Assembly: GCA_001804045.1 (NCBI GenBank)
Contig: MHFD01000070.1
Span: 45,345-67,505, forward strand
Length of the DNA stretch: 22,161 nucleotides
DNA from: Omnitrophica bacterium RBG_13_46_9
Lineage (GTDB): Bacteria > Omnitrophota > Gorgyraeia > JABMRN01 > RBG-13-46-9
Reading direction: 5' to 3'
Within the stretch, counting starts at the first letter, position 1. Each line of letters starts with the position of its first letter. The notes beneath the pieces were generated by a model. That model was given only the letters and a program-made list of their open reading frames with translations. It ran no database searches and was not told where the DNA came from. The position numbers were made by a program, and so were the translations under genes. Below, piece after piece: positions 14,173 through 21,932 of this stretch.

Positions 14173-14215
14173 TGAGGACATGACTTACGTCAACCCTGTG
14201 GTTGGCGCAACTCAA
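14173..14215 (+). repeat. 43-nt hairpin repeat R2
   Basis: Near-copy of R1 (13968-14010): tgagg start, stem gacttacgtcaacc with ggttggcgcaactc, same ctgt loop. It ends 20 nt before the start codon at 14236, so it forms the 5' leader of the small ribbon-helix-helix-like gene and could affect its translation. Confidence 0.6.
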
Positions 14216-14235
14216 ATGTAAGCAGGTGATATACG

Positions 14236-14487
14236 ATGAACCACGATGACAATACTTTGCACAGGGTGATAGCGATAATGAATAGAGATGATATTGACTA
14301 TCTCGATAAGATAGGCAAGGACTCGCTATTCACCACAGGCATCAAACTCTCCAGAATCAAAATCCTTCGTGCCATGGTGGAGGCCATGAAAGAGCTTGCC
14401 ATAGACGGAAAGGATATCAAAAACGAAGAGGACCTGAAGAACAAGATTCTTAAGAGAGTTTCTGAATACAGAGAAGGCTTGACATAG
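14236..14487 (+). CDS. Small ribbon-helix-helix-like protein
   Basis: 83 residues. The segment VIAIMNRDDIDYLDKIGKDS is followed by GIKLSRIKILRAMVEAMKEL (residues about 36-55), which has the strand-helix-turn-helix look of ribbon-helix-helix (CopG/Arc-like) DNA-binding proteins, with LSR before the first long helix as in many members. The rest is charged and helical. The start is an ATG with a modest agcaggtg ribosome site. It lies between the two c-di-GMP riboswitches, below tandem terminators, and so may be made only when the first switch permits read-through. A regulator of the neighbouring genes is a reasonable guess. Antitoxin is an alternative, but no toxin-like partner is adjacent. Confidence 0.7.
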   Translation: MNHDDNTLHRVIAIMNRDDIDYLDKIGKDSLFTTGIKLSRIKILRAMVEAMKELAIDGKDIKNEEDLKNKILKRVSEYREGLT

Positions 14488-14495
14488 ACGGTCTT

Positions 14496-14600
14496 GCCCC
14501 TCGATAAAGGCAAAGCCTCCGAAAGGAGGCGACGCAAAGCTACAGGTCTAAGTCAGCACAAGGTTATGGCTGATATGACGGCTGAGCTACCGAAAGGAGG
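14496..14600 (+). promoter_or_regulatory. GEMM-I cyclic di-GMP riboswitch controlling translation
   Basis: A compact, intact-looking aptamer: ggcaaagcc (14509-14517), perfect cctcc-GAAA-ggagg hairpin, gacgcaaagc (14531-14540), a receptor helix with tctaag (14547-14552) and atatga (14573-14578), which is close to the classical 11-nt GAAA-tetraloop receptor, and gctaccg (14586-14592). The ribosome site aaaggagg (14593-14600) directly abuts the aptamer and ends 7 nt before the ATG at 14608. The 5' segment cctc (14499-14502) can pair with gagg of that site, so ligand binding could hide it. OFF control of translation is the inferred mode; no terminator lies between aptamer and gene. Confidence 0.88.
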
Positions 14601-14607
14601 CACGAAA

Positions 14608-14892
14608 ATGAAGATATTGAGGAGGTTTATATTAACGGCTGCAATAGCGCTTATCTCAATAAATATAGCATCGCCCCCGGTTTTTTCCGAAACAGCGTCT
14701 CTTGCGACAACGATCTACGTGACAGTAGCTCCCCGGCAAACAGAATATAACACCCCCACGGAAGAGGTAAAACAGGCGCCTTTATATAAAGAACTCAAAA
14801 AGGATTTCGTGGAAACGGCTATTCCGCGAGTTGAGAAAACGCTAAAGGCCGGCAGGGAAATAAATTTATATACGATTTGCGGCGCGCTCTAA
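14608..14892 (+). CDS. Small exported protein under a c-di-GMP riboswitch
   Basis: 94 residues when started at the ATG at 14608, chosen because a strong AAAGGAGG site stands 7 nt before it; a longer frame from 14494 would run through the riboswitch. It opens with a clear signal peptide (MKILRRFILTAAIALISINI, cleavage near VFSETA). The mature part of about 65 residues has a beta-like ASLATTIYVTVAPRQTEY segment and a charged helix, KELKKDFVETAIPRVEKTL, ending NLYTICGAL with its single cysteine. No family was recognised. Its control by c-di-GMP and its export suggest a role in adhesion, matrix or motility switching. It converges with the large outer-membrane protein gene, 77 bp apart. Confidence 0.75.
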   Translation: MKILRRFILTAAIALISINIASPPVFSETASLATTIYVTVAPRQTEYNTPTEEVKQAPLYKELKKDFVETAIPRVEKTLKAGREINLYTICGAL

Positions 14893-14969
14893 AAATAGCG
14901 CGAAGGTTCATATTCTGTGAGGTTTTGTGTATTCGGAGTAGATAAAAAATGACGTGTAGATATCCCGGT

Positions 14970-17900
14970 CTAAAATACCTTCTTGACTACCGGTCTCAAA
15001 CGGACGATAAAACTTAAATCCTCGATATCCTCCCCCTGATTGAGAATGCCTTCTTTTTTTCTGTCCGATATAAGCTTATACCGAATGGGGATCTTGCTGG
15101 GGTTTATCATGAGTTCAAACGCGCCTGGTTTCACGAAATCGAAAGAAAATTTTCCGTTCTCATCCGTCCGTGTCCAGCGGCCTTCCGGTCCAAGGACAAC
15201 ATCCACGTCTTCCAGGCCCTCTTCGCCTATGTCGTAAATGTCGTTCTCGTTTTCGTCCACAAATACCCTTCCTCTAAGAGAGCCCAGCACCACAAGCGGA
15301 AAATTCACCTCTTCCGTCTGTGACTTTTTAATATCGACTTCGACGACATTGTCGTATAGCACCGCCAGCTCCATGGGCAGCGTCTTCACATCCAGTTTCA
15401 CGGTCTTGGAACCGGGGATTATCTCATTCATATAATAGTGGCCCTTCTTGTCCGTCTGTGCCATGATTTCGTCGGGGATTATAATAAGCGCGTCCTTTAT
15501 GCCTTCATCGCCACTGTCAAATACGCCATTAGCGTTTAAGTCCCTGAAAACATAGCCCTTTATCTTTGCCCACTTATATGGGCTGTTATAGTCGAATCCC
15601 CAGTTGCACCTGAAGAGTATCTGCCATTCATTCCAATCTTTCCTTGAAGGGTTGTTCAGCTCCCTCTGGTCAAATGTAAAATCGGTGCCTACGGCCAGGT
15701 TATTGTCAAGCTTCCAAAACGCCCCAGTTTTCGCGGAAATATAAGCCGTATCCGCGGTAGCGCCCGTCTCTGTCTGTCTCAAAATCCATGTGTTATACAC
15801 ATAAAGATCTCTCGTAAAATAGTACCTCCATGAAAGATCCGTATCGTTTGTTATTGTAGTAAAATTGCCTGAGGCCATATACCACATTTTCTTCAGTTCG
15901 TGCCGCAGCCTTATAAAAGAGCCCCTGTGTGTAGGTAAAAACTTATATAAGGAAGCGCTGTAGGTATCCGACCAGTTATCCGTATCGCTGCCGATGGCGT
16001 TTACATGATATCTGTCATAACTAAAATATAAACTTAAACTCCCGAAGTTCTGAGAAACGGTGGCTCTGTAAGAATCGCTTAAAGAGGCCTGTAATTCTAT
16101 ATATTCCTGGCCCGGGCCCGTAGTCTCCACGTAACTTCTGGTCCAGCCAAAATTTAAACCGGTATTGGTGGGGAAATTATAGCTGATATTGGAAGAAAAA
16201 TATTTATCATCCCTTGTGGGCTGCGAATCCACATCGTCGACATTATCCTGCGACTCTTGATATCTGGCGGACAGCTGAACGATTTTTGAGGGCGCATATC
16301 TGCCATAAACAGACCACCCTTTATAATCCTGATAGTTTGAGGGTATCCCGATAGAGGCGTAGTCCGTGCCCACAAATTCATATTCGCTTTTCAGATAAAA
16401 ATTATCCTTCTTGGCCCTGTCCCACACACCTTCCAACCGCCAGTTCTTATCCTGTATAAGTTCCTCTTTCAGATTATCGGGGTTATAATTGCAGCCGGCA
16501 TATTGGCCGGATAGGCTAAAATCCGCAGGCAGATGAAAAGTCCCGTCTGCAAAATAGACGACGTTTCGGCGCGGAAAGTCTGTCTTTCCTCTTTTCAATG
16601 TCGTCTCCGCCTCGTTGACGACACCCATGACCTCGCCGCGCAGGTCTAACAGGTCCGACTTATATCTTTGACCTACTCCGCCTATTCTTCCGAAATATTT
16701 TACGCTGCCCACATCGCCAGACGTAGCCGTCACATTGATCTCCTTCCATCCTCCCCACATCCTTGCGACGAAAGGACTGTAAAATTTTGTAAACTCAAAG
16801 CCCTCATACCCTTCTGACTGCGAGCGCAAGGGGGCCAAATCTTTATAAAGACCGAGCATCTTAAGCCACATGCCGTTTCCGTATATCCCTATGAACTTTT
16901 CCTTATTGACCAGACTGCCGGTGACCTCGTCTCTCCACTGAAAGTGGGAGTCAAAGGTGTAGTCATATACTTTTCCGGACATGGTAATATATTCGGTCCT
17001 TACGCGCTTTTTGTTGAGGGGGTCATTATTGTAGAGATAATTCATCGAGTTCATCACCCTCATGTTCATATCGGGTTTGAGCTCCTTCGGTACATACGGA
17101 ATAAGTCTTTTCATCTCGAAATGCTCTACCTCCGGAACCGGCGGGGGCATAGCGGCTTTTTCTTTATCGATCAGCTCTTGAGGTTTCGGCTTTGTAAATA
17201 CCGTAAATGCCTCTTCTTTCTTATAGATGCTTTCAAAAATAAGGCATTTCTCGGACGGCCGCCAATCCACGCTGATATTGAATAAAATCCCAAGCGCGTC
17301 AAATCCCGCGTAAGGCTCATCCGCAAAAAGCAATACGGGCCTATCCAGGGCGTAAAAAGGCGTATCCCTGAACATTATCACTCCGTCGCCTATCCTGAAA
17401 CCAAGCGGCATGCCGTCTGTCCTCAATATAATGAATTTGTTCTTCTTTTCGTAAATCAAAGTCGTGCCTAAGGCTCCTGCCAGTTCCTTCACGTTAACCC
17501 ATATATCGTCGTTTCTAACCAGGGCTTTCACGCCATCGACCTGCTGGCCATCTATGATAATCTTAATATCGTCCGCTACCCTGTAATCGTCCAAACTTAA
17601 CACAATCGGAAGCGTCATCCGCGGCTTCTTTGCCGGTGCTATTTCTTCCGGCTCTTCCTCTGGCTGGGATACAGGCGGTCCGGCTTCCGGCTCTTCCGCA
17701 ACACCCTTCGCGGCAGCGTGTTCCTTTTCCAACGGCTTTTTCTCCGCAACTTCGGTCGGACGTTCGAATCTCTGCGCTGCTTTTGATCTCATATTTTTGA
17801 ATTTTGTCTTTAAAGTACTTAATATATTCTCTAGCCTTTTTTTTGTGTCGGCTTTTCTTTTGCCGTCGGCCAGATCCGCCTTTTCCATACCACCCTTGCC

Positions 17901-19478
17901 CGTTTTTCTCGATTCGGCGATAAACGCGCCTATTTTCCCGGCAAGCGTCTTGGCGTATCCCGCTATGTATGAATGTACGGGCGGTATCTTTAATTCCTTT
18001 CTCTCTACGGCGGGCTTTGGCTTAGGTTCTTCCGCGACAGGCTTTTTTTCAAGAGGCGCTTTTTCTTCGGCGGGTACCTCTTTTTTCGCGACAGGCGCTT
18101 CGTATGGCCCGGCTTCTTCGGCCGCGCGTATGCGGCTCACCGGCTCTTCTTTCTCTTCTACGGGCAATCCAGCCGTCTCTACGGGGCGGGCCTTCCTGAT
18201 TTCCCTCTCTTTTATAATCGTCTCTTTTCTCTCCTTCAGCCTCTTCTTTAAACCGGCTAATATATCTTCCACCCTCTCTTTTAATCCGGTGTTCCGCTCG
18301 CTGTCCGCCAGCTTAGCCTTTTCCATATTCTCCCTACCGGATTCTCTCGATTCGGCGATAAACGCGCCTATTTTCCCGGCAAGGGTCTTGGCGTATCCCG
18401 CTATGTATGAATGTACGGGCGGTATTTTTATTTCCTTTCTTTCTACGGCGGGCTTTGGCTTAGGTTCTTCCGCGACAATCTTCTTTTTAATAGGCAGTTT
18501 TTCTTCGGCGGGTATCTCTTTTTTCTGAACCGGTTCTTCGTATGGCCGGGCCTCTTCGGCCTCGCGGATCCGGCTGACCGGCTCTTCCTTCTCTTCAACG
18601 GCTTCTTCGGCAGGCCGGGGCTTCTCAGAGACGCTTTTTGGCGGCTCCGGCGCAATACCTGATTCGATCTCTTTTTCTATCCGGTCTATCTTTTTCCTGC
18701 ATTCACTGATTTTTATCTCGGCTATCTCCTTAACGAGGCGGATGCGCATCTTCTCAGGATGTTCTTTCTCAAGCTCTCCGAGCATCTTTAAAGACCTCGA
18801 ATACCCTCCCAGGGCTATCAGATATCTTCCGGCTTCCTCATCCTGAGACGCCCTCTCTATCATGCCCATGATCTCTTCTATCTTTCCGGAAAATACTCTT
18901 TCTGAACCGGCTTGCATGTCCAGGCTGTCTATCCGCTCCCTGCATGAGGCTATTTTCCTATCGGTCAGATCCATTAAGAGCTTCGCTTCCTGCCAGTCCG
19001 GGATATTTTTCAATACAAGCTTGATCTTCTCCTTAGCATCATTATATTTCTTCAAAGCTATATAAAATCTGTCACCGGCCCTGTCCCGATCGGCTTCTTC
19101 GATCAATACATATACCTTCTCCAGCTCTCTTTTGTAGGTAAAGCGGGTGTCAATACCCTCTTCGATCTTATCTATCTTCGACCTGCACTGCCTGATCTTA
19201 TTTTCCAGAAGTTCCTTAAGGGCTAAAATACGCCTATTATCGGGCGTTTCAATAAGAGCGTTACCGGCAATAGCCATCGCCTCCTGGTACTTCTGCAAAG
19301 CAAAGAGATACTTCTGGTTCTCATAATTAATGACACCTTCCTCAATAAGGCATAAAATCTCCCCTTCTTTCTCGTTGATTTCGGCATATAAATTAACTGA
19401 AAAGCCGGTATTCACAAGAAAGCTGACGGCTAGAATCGCCAACGGCAGGATTATATAACTTTTTATAATCTTAACCAT
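14970..19478 (-). CDS. Giant multidomain outer-membrane protein (TPR-like, CuAO-N-like, barrel, SdrD-like)
   Basis: 1502 residues. Order: signal peptide (1-33); three TPR-like helical repeats of about 80 residues (34-275), each with a pattern like LIALxxYxxAxxxI...IxxCRxKIDxIE; a Pro/Glu/Lys-rich region with two tandem 146-residue units (294-585); a domain at about 619-770 resembling copper amine oxidase N-terminal domains (IIIDGQQVDGVKALVRNDDI, VNVKELAGALG), usually a non-catalytic binding fold; an aromatic, alternating stretch of about 500 residues (790-1306) that looks like an outer-membrane beta-barrel; then two SdrD/carboxypeptidase-regulatory-like domains with GYVFRDLNANGVFDSGDEG and GRVFVDENENDIYDIGEEG calcium-type loops. 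The cluster of chaperone and small exported proteins upstream suggests an usher-like or surface-anchoring role. No enzyme site was seen. Confidence 0.85.
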   Translation of the reverse strand: MVKIIKSYIILPLAILAVSFLVNTGFSVNLYAEINEKEGEILCLIEEGVINYENQKYLFALQKYQEAMAIAGNALIETPDNRRILALKELLENKIRQCRSKIDKIEEGIDTRFTYKRELEKVYVLIEEADRDRAGDRFYIALKKYNDAKEKIKLVLKNIPDWQEAKLLMDLTDRKIASCRERIDSLDMQAGSERVFSGKIEEIMGMIERASQDEEAGRYLIALGGYSRSLKMLGELEKEHPEKMRIRLVKEIAEIKISECRKKIDRIEKEIESGIAPEPPKSVSEKPRPAEEAVEEKEEPVSRIREAEEARPYEEPVQKKEIPAEEKLPIKKKIVAEEPKPKPAVERKEIKIPPVHSYIAGYAKTLAGKIGAFIAESRESGRENMEKAKLADSERNTGLKERVEDILAGLKKRLKERKETIIKEREIRKARPVETAGLPVEEKEEPVSRIRAAEEAGPYEAPVAKKEVPAEEKAPLEKKPVAEEPKPKPAVERKELKIPPVHSYIAGYAKTLAGKIGAFIAESRKTGKGGMEKADLADGKRKADTKKRLENILSTLKTKFKNMRSKAAQRFERPTEVAEKKPLEKEHAAAKGVAEEPEAGPPVSQPEEEPEEIAPAKKPRMTLPIVLSLDDYRVADDIKIIIDGQQVDGVKALVRNDDIWVNVKELAGALGTTLIYEKKNKFIILRTDGMPLGFRIGDGVIMFRDTPFYALDRPVLLFADEPYAGFDALGILFNISVDWRPSEKCLIFESIYKKEEAFTVFTKPKPQELIDKEKAAMPPPVPEVEHFEMKRLIPYVPKELKPDMNMRVMNSMNYLYNNDPLNKKRVRTEYITMSGKVYDYTFDSHFQWRDEVTGSLVNKEKFIGIYGNGMWLKMLGLYKDLAPLRSQSEGYEGFEFTKFYSPFVARMWGGWKEINVTATSGDVGSVKYFGRIGGVGQRYKSDLLDLRGEVMGVVNEAETTLKRGKTDFPRRNVVYFADGTFHLPADFSLSGQYAGCNYNPDNLKEELIQDKNWRLEGVWDRAKKDNFYLKSEYEFVGTDYASIGIPSNYQDYKGWSVYGRYAPSKIVQLSARYQESQDNVDDVDSQPTRDDKYFSSNISYNFPTNTGLNFGWTRSYVETTGPGQEYIELQASLSDSYRATVSQNFGSLSLYFSYDRYHVNAIGSDTDNWSDTYSASLYKFLPTHRGSFIRLRHELKKMWYMASGNFTTITNDTDLSWRYYFTRDLYVYNTWILRQTETGATADTAYISAKTGAFWKLDNNLAVGTDFTFDQRELNNPSRKDWNEWQILFRCNWGFDYNSPYKWAKIKGYVFRDLNANGVFDSGDEGIKDALIIIPDEIMAQTDKKGHYYMNEIIPGSKTVKLDVKTLPMELAVLYDNVVEVDIKKSQTEEVNFPLVVLGSLRGRVFVDENENDIYDIGEEGLEDVDVVLGPEGRWTRTDENGKFSFDFVKPGAFELMINPSKIPIRYKLISDRKKEGILNQGEDIEDLSFIVRLRPVVKKVF
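17724..18599 (-). repeat. Tandem 438-bp intragenic duplication
   Basis: Two units at an exact offset of 438 bp (146 codons), 18162-18599 and 17724-18161, both starting VEEKEEPVSRIR and both containing PKPKPAVERKE and HSYIAGYAKTLAGKIGAF. Similarity is highest in the central HSYIAGYAKTLAG segment and lower in the charged flanks, as expected after a duplication followed by drift in a flexible linker. Confidence 0.8.
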
Positions 19479-19492
19479 TTTTCGATATTAAA

Positions 19493-19532
19493 AAGGAGAC
19501 TATATCCCATTTAATCCTGACTGTATCTCCTT
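19493..19532 (-). terminator. Terminator-like hairpin ahead of the giant outer-membrane gene
   Basis: On the minus strand aaggaga (19526-19532) pairs with tctcctt (19493-19499), extended by about four pairs past one bulge, and is followed by ttttaat. It ends only 14 bp before the start codon, so it could end transcripts from the chaperone gene or act as an attenuator lowering expression of the 1502-residue protein relative to the small subunits. Confidence 0.5.
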
Positions 19533-19558
19533 GTCTATTAGGTTATCACGTAAGTAAC

Positions 19559-19604
19559 CACGGACTAGAAGAATCCGATTTTATCTGCTATTTCCTAATC
19601 CGTG
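19559..19604. repeat. ACGGATT-type hairpin repeat
   Basis: cacggactag (19559-19568) pairs with ctaatccgtg (19595-19604) with one mismatch. Same family as the repeat at 4316-4412 and fragments near the window start. It lies in the chaperone to giant-protein gap. Confidence 0.5.
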
Positions 19605-19648
19605 TAACCGCTTACAAATAAGTTTTGTGATATCCCAACGGTCTAAAG

Positions 19649-20458
19649 TTAATCTCTTACAAAATATGTCTGTCCGCCAAGCAGGACTTCGCCCCCATAA
19701 TCTATAGTAGCCTGAAATATGTAATCCTTCTTCTCTTCAAAGATATCAAGGGACCATTTGACCGTGAATGTTCTATTTGTATTCGGCAATACGCCGCCGT
19801 TTATAGGATTCAGGTCCTTCTTGTCAAGCTCTTTGCCCGCGGTATCCATCAATATAATTTCTCCCTTTGGTCGGGTTAATATATTGCCTCCGTTATAAAT
19901 AACACAGGATACGTTGACTTCGCTTTTTTCCTCATCCTTATTTGCTATAAGCCCGCGCAATTCCGCCTCATAGACTTCGGTGCCTTTTATGGTAACTAAA
20001 ATTATGGAACCCAGCCTCACGCTCGACACAGGAGCGTTAAGGTCCTTTATATCCCTGGGCGGGGAAACCTCAAAAAATATCACCGCGTACTTGCCGCCTT
20101 TGGCGTCGGGCGGCACCTTGACTTCAAATTTTACGACCCGTTCGTTGTTTGGCTTTAACTCAAACCCCGTAGGGTTCAGCTTTATCCAGTCTGCGCAGGA
20201 CCAGGGTGTAGTCCCGGGCGGCAGAAAATCGTTGCTTCCATCCGGAAGGTACATGATATCCTGGGTATAGACGTCCACAACCATAGAGTCCTTGGAATCA
20301 TAGCTGTCAACGTTGATATAAGAGCTCTTTTTCTCGCCTGGAGCTATCTCGAGTAATATCTTCGGCTGGTCTATGTTGACCTTAAAAGCAAACGCGCATT
20401 CCGAAAAAAGAGATATGAAGCTCATGATAAGCAGCGATACAAAAATCTTCCTCTTCAT
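19649..20458 (-). CDS. PapD/WxLIP-like periplasmic chaperone or surface assembly protein
   Basis: 269 residues. The signal peptide (1-24, ending CAFA) is followed by two beta-sandwich domains. The first (about 25-140) opens with VNIDQPKILLEIAPGEKKSSYINV and contains VKFEVKVPPDAKGGKYAVIFFEV, a pattern shared by pilus chaperones of the PapD type and by the DUF916 domain of WxL-interacting proteins. The second (about 150-265) has NGGNILTRPKGEIILMDTAG and a final hydrophobic strand. It lies after genes for small exported beta-rich proteins and before the giant barrel protein, the expected place for a chaperone that hands subunits to an outer-membrane platform. The classical PapD Arg/Lys subunit-anchoring residues could not be placed with confidence. 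Confidence 0.72.
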   Translation of the reverse strand: MKRKIFVSLLIMSFISLFSECAFAFKVNIDQPKILLEIAPGEKKSSYINVDSYDSKDSMVVDVYTQDIMYLPDGSNDFLPPGTTPWSCADWIKLNPTGFELKPNNERVVKFEVKVPPDAKGGKYAVIFFEVSPPRDIKDLNAPVSSVRLGSIILVTIKGTEVYEAELRGLIANKDEEKSEVNVSCVIYNGGNILTRPKGEIILMDTAGKELDKKDLNPINGGVLPNTNRTFTVKWSLDIFEEKKDYIFQATIDYGGEVLLGGQTYFVRD

Positions 20459-20506
20459 TACAGTTTCTTTCTATGATTAAACCGGTGCGTCAGCGCTACC
20501 AAACTT

Positions 20507-21061
20507 CTAAAGAGTCTCGCTTAATGTATACCTTAGATATACCCGATAATTGCCGGCGGCCTGTCCTGTCGGTATCTGCAGACCATAGCTTAGCCTTACT
20601 TTGACTTCTCCGCCGTTTGAGTCATCGCCGCCGCTTGTATATACTACGTTGGGGGATTGACTGAAATCGTTGAACATGCCTTCGTTCGTGATGATGCCGT
20701 TACCGTCTACGACTTCCACGACCTTCCATTTGAAGCGTGACGGTTCTATATCGTTTTCTCCGCTCTCAAAAGGGGTCAAAAGATGCACTTTAAGATACCA
20801 TGTATTCCCCTTGTCGGATTGGCACGTTATCTCATTCTGATAATAACCCTCATCGGTCAGTTCCTTCCATTCCCCTATTTTCATAAATCCGAAATCTATG
20901 TCCCTGCCGCCGACAGTGAGCTGGAAAATGGCGCACGCGTCCTTCATGGGAATCACAAATGCCGAGATGATCACCGCTATTATAAAAATCTTCATACTGT
21001 CTTTCACGTTTTTGGTCTTTATCATATTCGAGTATTGCGGCCACCCGAGCGGTAACCGCAT
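20507..21061 (-). CDS. Small exported beta-rich surface subunit, paralogue 2
   Basis: 184 residues in the longest frame. That start leaves 22 atypical residues before a signal peptide, and no ribosome site precedes it; ATG codons at 21025 or 20995 (MKIFIIAVIISAFVIP) are likely better starts. The mature protein (after KDACA) shares with its neighbour the order FQLTV...IDFG, YYQNEITCQSDKGNTWYLKV, VVYTSG...NGGEVKVRLSYGL and a C-terminal YRVYLRYTLSETL. The core WYLK strand, NGGEV strand and terminal YTLxE strand recur in all intact members, marking a common beta-sandwich. Six bases separate it from the upstream paralogue, so they are co-transcribed. Probably a fimbrial or surface-layer subunit; the terminal strand also resembles the end of WxL domains. 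Confidence 0.8.
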   Translation of the reverse strand: MRLPLGWPQYSNMIKTKNVKDSMKIFIIAVIISAFVIPMKDACAIFQLTVGGRDIDFGFMKIGEWKELTDEGYYQNEITCQSDKGNTWYLKVHLLTPFESGENDIEPSRFKWKVVEVVDGNGIITNEGMFNDFSQSPNVVYTSGGDDSNGGEVKVRLSYGLQIPTGQAAGNYRVYLRYTLSETL

Positions 21062-21067
21062 CCGATA

Positions 21068-21619
21068 TTATGGCGATTCTGTCAGCGTGTAGGATATGAC
21101 CGTGAAATAACTGTCGCTTGTGGCTTCGCCCGGGACGGTCAGGGCATATTTAAATTGTAGAAATACCTCTCCGCCGTAATTATCCTCAAACCCGCTTGTG
21201 TATACAAGCGACGGCGTATCCTCCTCGAAATTATGCCAGCCCTCCACTTTGACACCGGAGCCGTTTGTCCATGAGACATACCATTCAATGCTTTCCCTGG
21301 AAATAACATATTTGCTGCTGGCCCCCACGAGGTCGTTCTGCGCATACATCTTAAGGTACCAGGTCTTGCCATGATTAGAAATACAGGTGGCCTGATTGTA
21401 GTAACGGTCCGGATAAAGCTCGACCCTCTGGCCGGATTCCGCGGAACCGAAGTTAAGGGAGCTGTTATCGACTGTCACCTGGAATACGGAGCCGACAACA
21501 ACCGAAGCCAGGACATCTTCGTATTTCTCCTCCGCGTATACCGCATCCACGGTGGTCAATAGAGATGTGGCCAGTAATATGATTATGGTTATATATCCAA
21601 TGGTCTTCATTTTATCCAA
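21068..21619 (-). CDS. Small exported beta-rich surface subunit, paralogue 1
   Basis: 183 residues from a TTG start, favoured because AAGGA lies exactly 7 nt before it; the ATG three codons in has no site at good distance. Signal peptide about 1-30 (DAVYAEE). The mature part reads FQVTVDNSSLNFGSAESG, then YYNQATCISNHGKTWYLKMY, then LVYTSGFEDNYGGEVFLQF and ends YFTVISYTLTESP, parallel to paralogue 2. It is the first gene after the promoter at 21663-21691 and heads the run subunit-subunit-chaperone-giant barrel. Lone cysteines rule out the usual in-domain disulfide of type 1 pilins. Function as a surface fibre or coat subunit is inferred from context. Confidence 0.82.
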   Translation of the reverse strand: MDKMKTIGYITIIILLATSLLTTVDAVYAEEKYEDVLASVVVGSVFQVTVDNSSLNFGSAESGQRVELYPDRYYNQATCISNHGKTWYLKMYAQNDLVGASSKYVISRESIEWYVSWTNGSGVKVEGWHNFEEDTPSLVYTSGFEDNYGGEVFLQFKYALTVPGEATSDSYFTVISYTLTESP

Positions 21620-21662
21620 AAAATTGTCCTTATATAATATATTATTGAAGTATAAGTATTAG

Positions 21663-21691
21663 AATATACCATATAAATACGCAATCGTCAA
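21663..21691 (-). promoter_or_regulatory. Promoter of the surface-structure run
   Basis: Minus strand TTGACG (21686-21691), ideal 17-bp spacer, TATATT (21663-21668): one mismatch in each hexamer. The predicted start is near 21656, giving a leader of about 37 nt. The flanks are AT-rich. This is the clearest promoter of the cluster and would drive paralogues 1 and 2, the chaperone and possibly the giant protein. Confidence 0.7.
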
Positions 21692-21718
21692 TAGCGCCCC
21701 CGTTTATTTGTGTCATTA

Positions 21719-21737
21719 CTCCTTTATTATAAAGGAG
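21719..21737. promoter_or_regulatory. Perfect 19-bp palindrome upstream of the promoter
   Basis: ctcctttat-t-ataaaggag, 9 bp each side, centred 37 bp before the -35 box of the surface-run promoter. Position and symmetry suit an activator or repressor site. The rest of the 313-bp gap 21620-21932 holds the promoter, this palindrome and the terminator, and no gene was seen. Confidence 0.4.
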
Positions 21738-21857
21738 ATAAACTGCAAGATAAGACATGCATTAACAGATAAGCAGACTCCTAATATATCCTTTTGTGTA
21801 ATATGCTCCTAAGTCTATATTAAGTAGTCTTTATAACGTCTTTAGGCACATAAAAAT

Positions 21858-21892
21858 AAAGGGGGCGGTTATTCGCGGACACCGCCCCCTTT
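21858..21892 (-). terminator. Strong intrinsic terminator after the first subunit gene
   Basis: Perfect 12-bp GC-rich stem aaagggggcggt (21858-21869) with accgcccccttt (21881-21892), 11-nt loop. On the minus strand the stem is followed by atttttatg, so it ends transcripts of the partial gene at 21933. It isolates that gene from the run below, which has its own promoter. Confidence 0.8.
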
Positions 21893-21932
21893 ATTATAGA
21901 TTGACTTATCCAATTTATATAGAAATATCTAA

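Noticed and set aside
17797..18528. 243-residue plus-strand frame opposite the giant protein
   Set aside because: It is an antisense shadow of the Glu/Lys/Pro-rich linker, with biased Ser/Phe composition and internal repeats mirroring the real gene.
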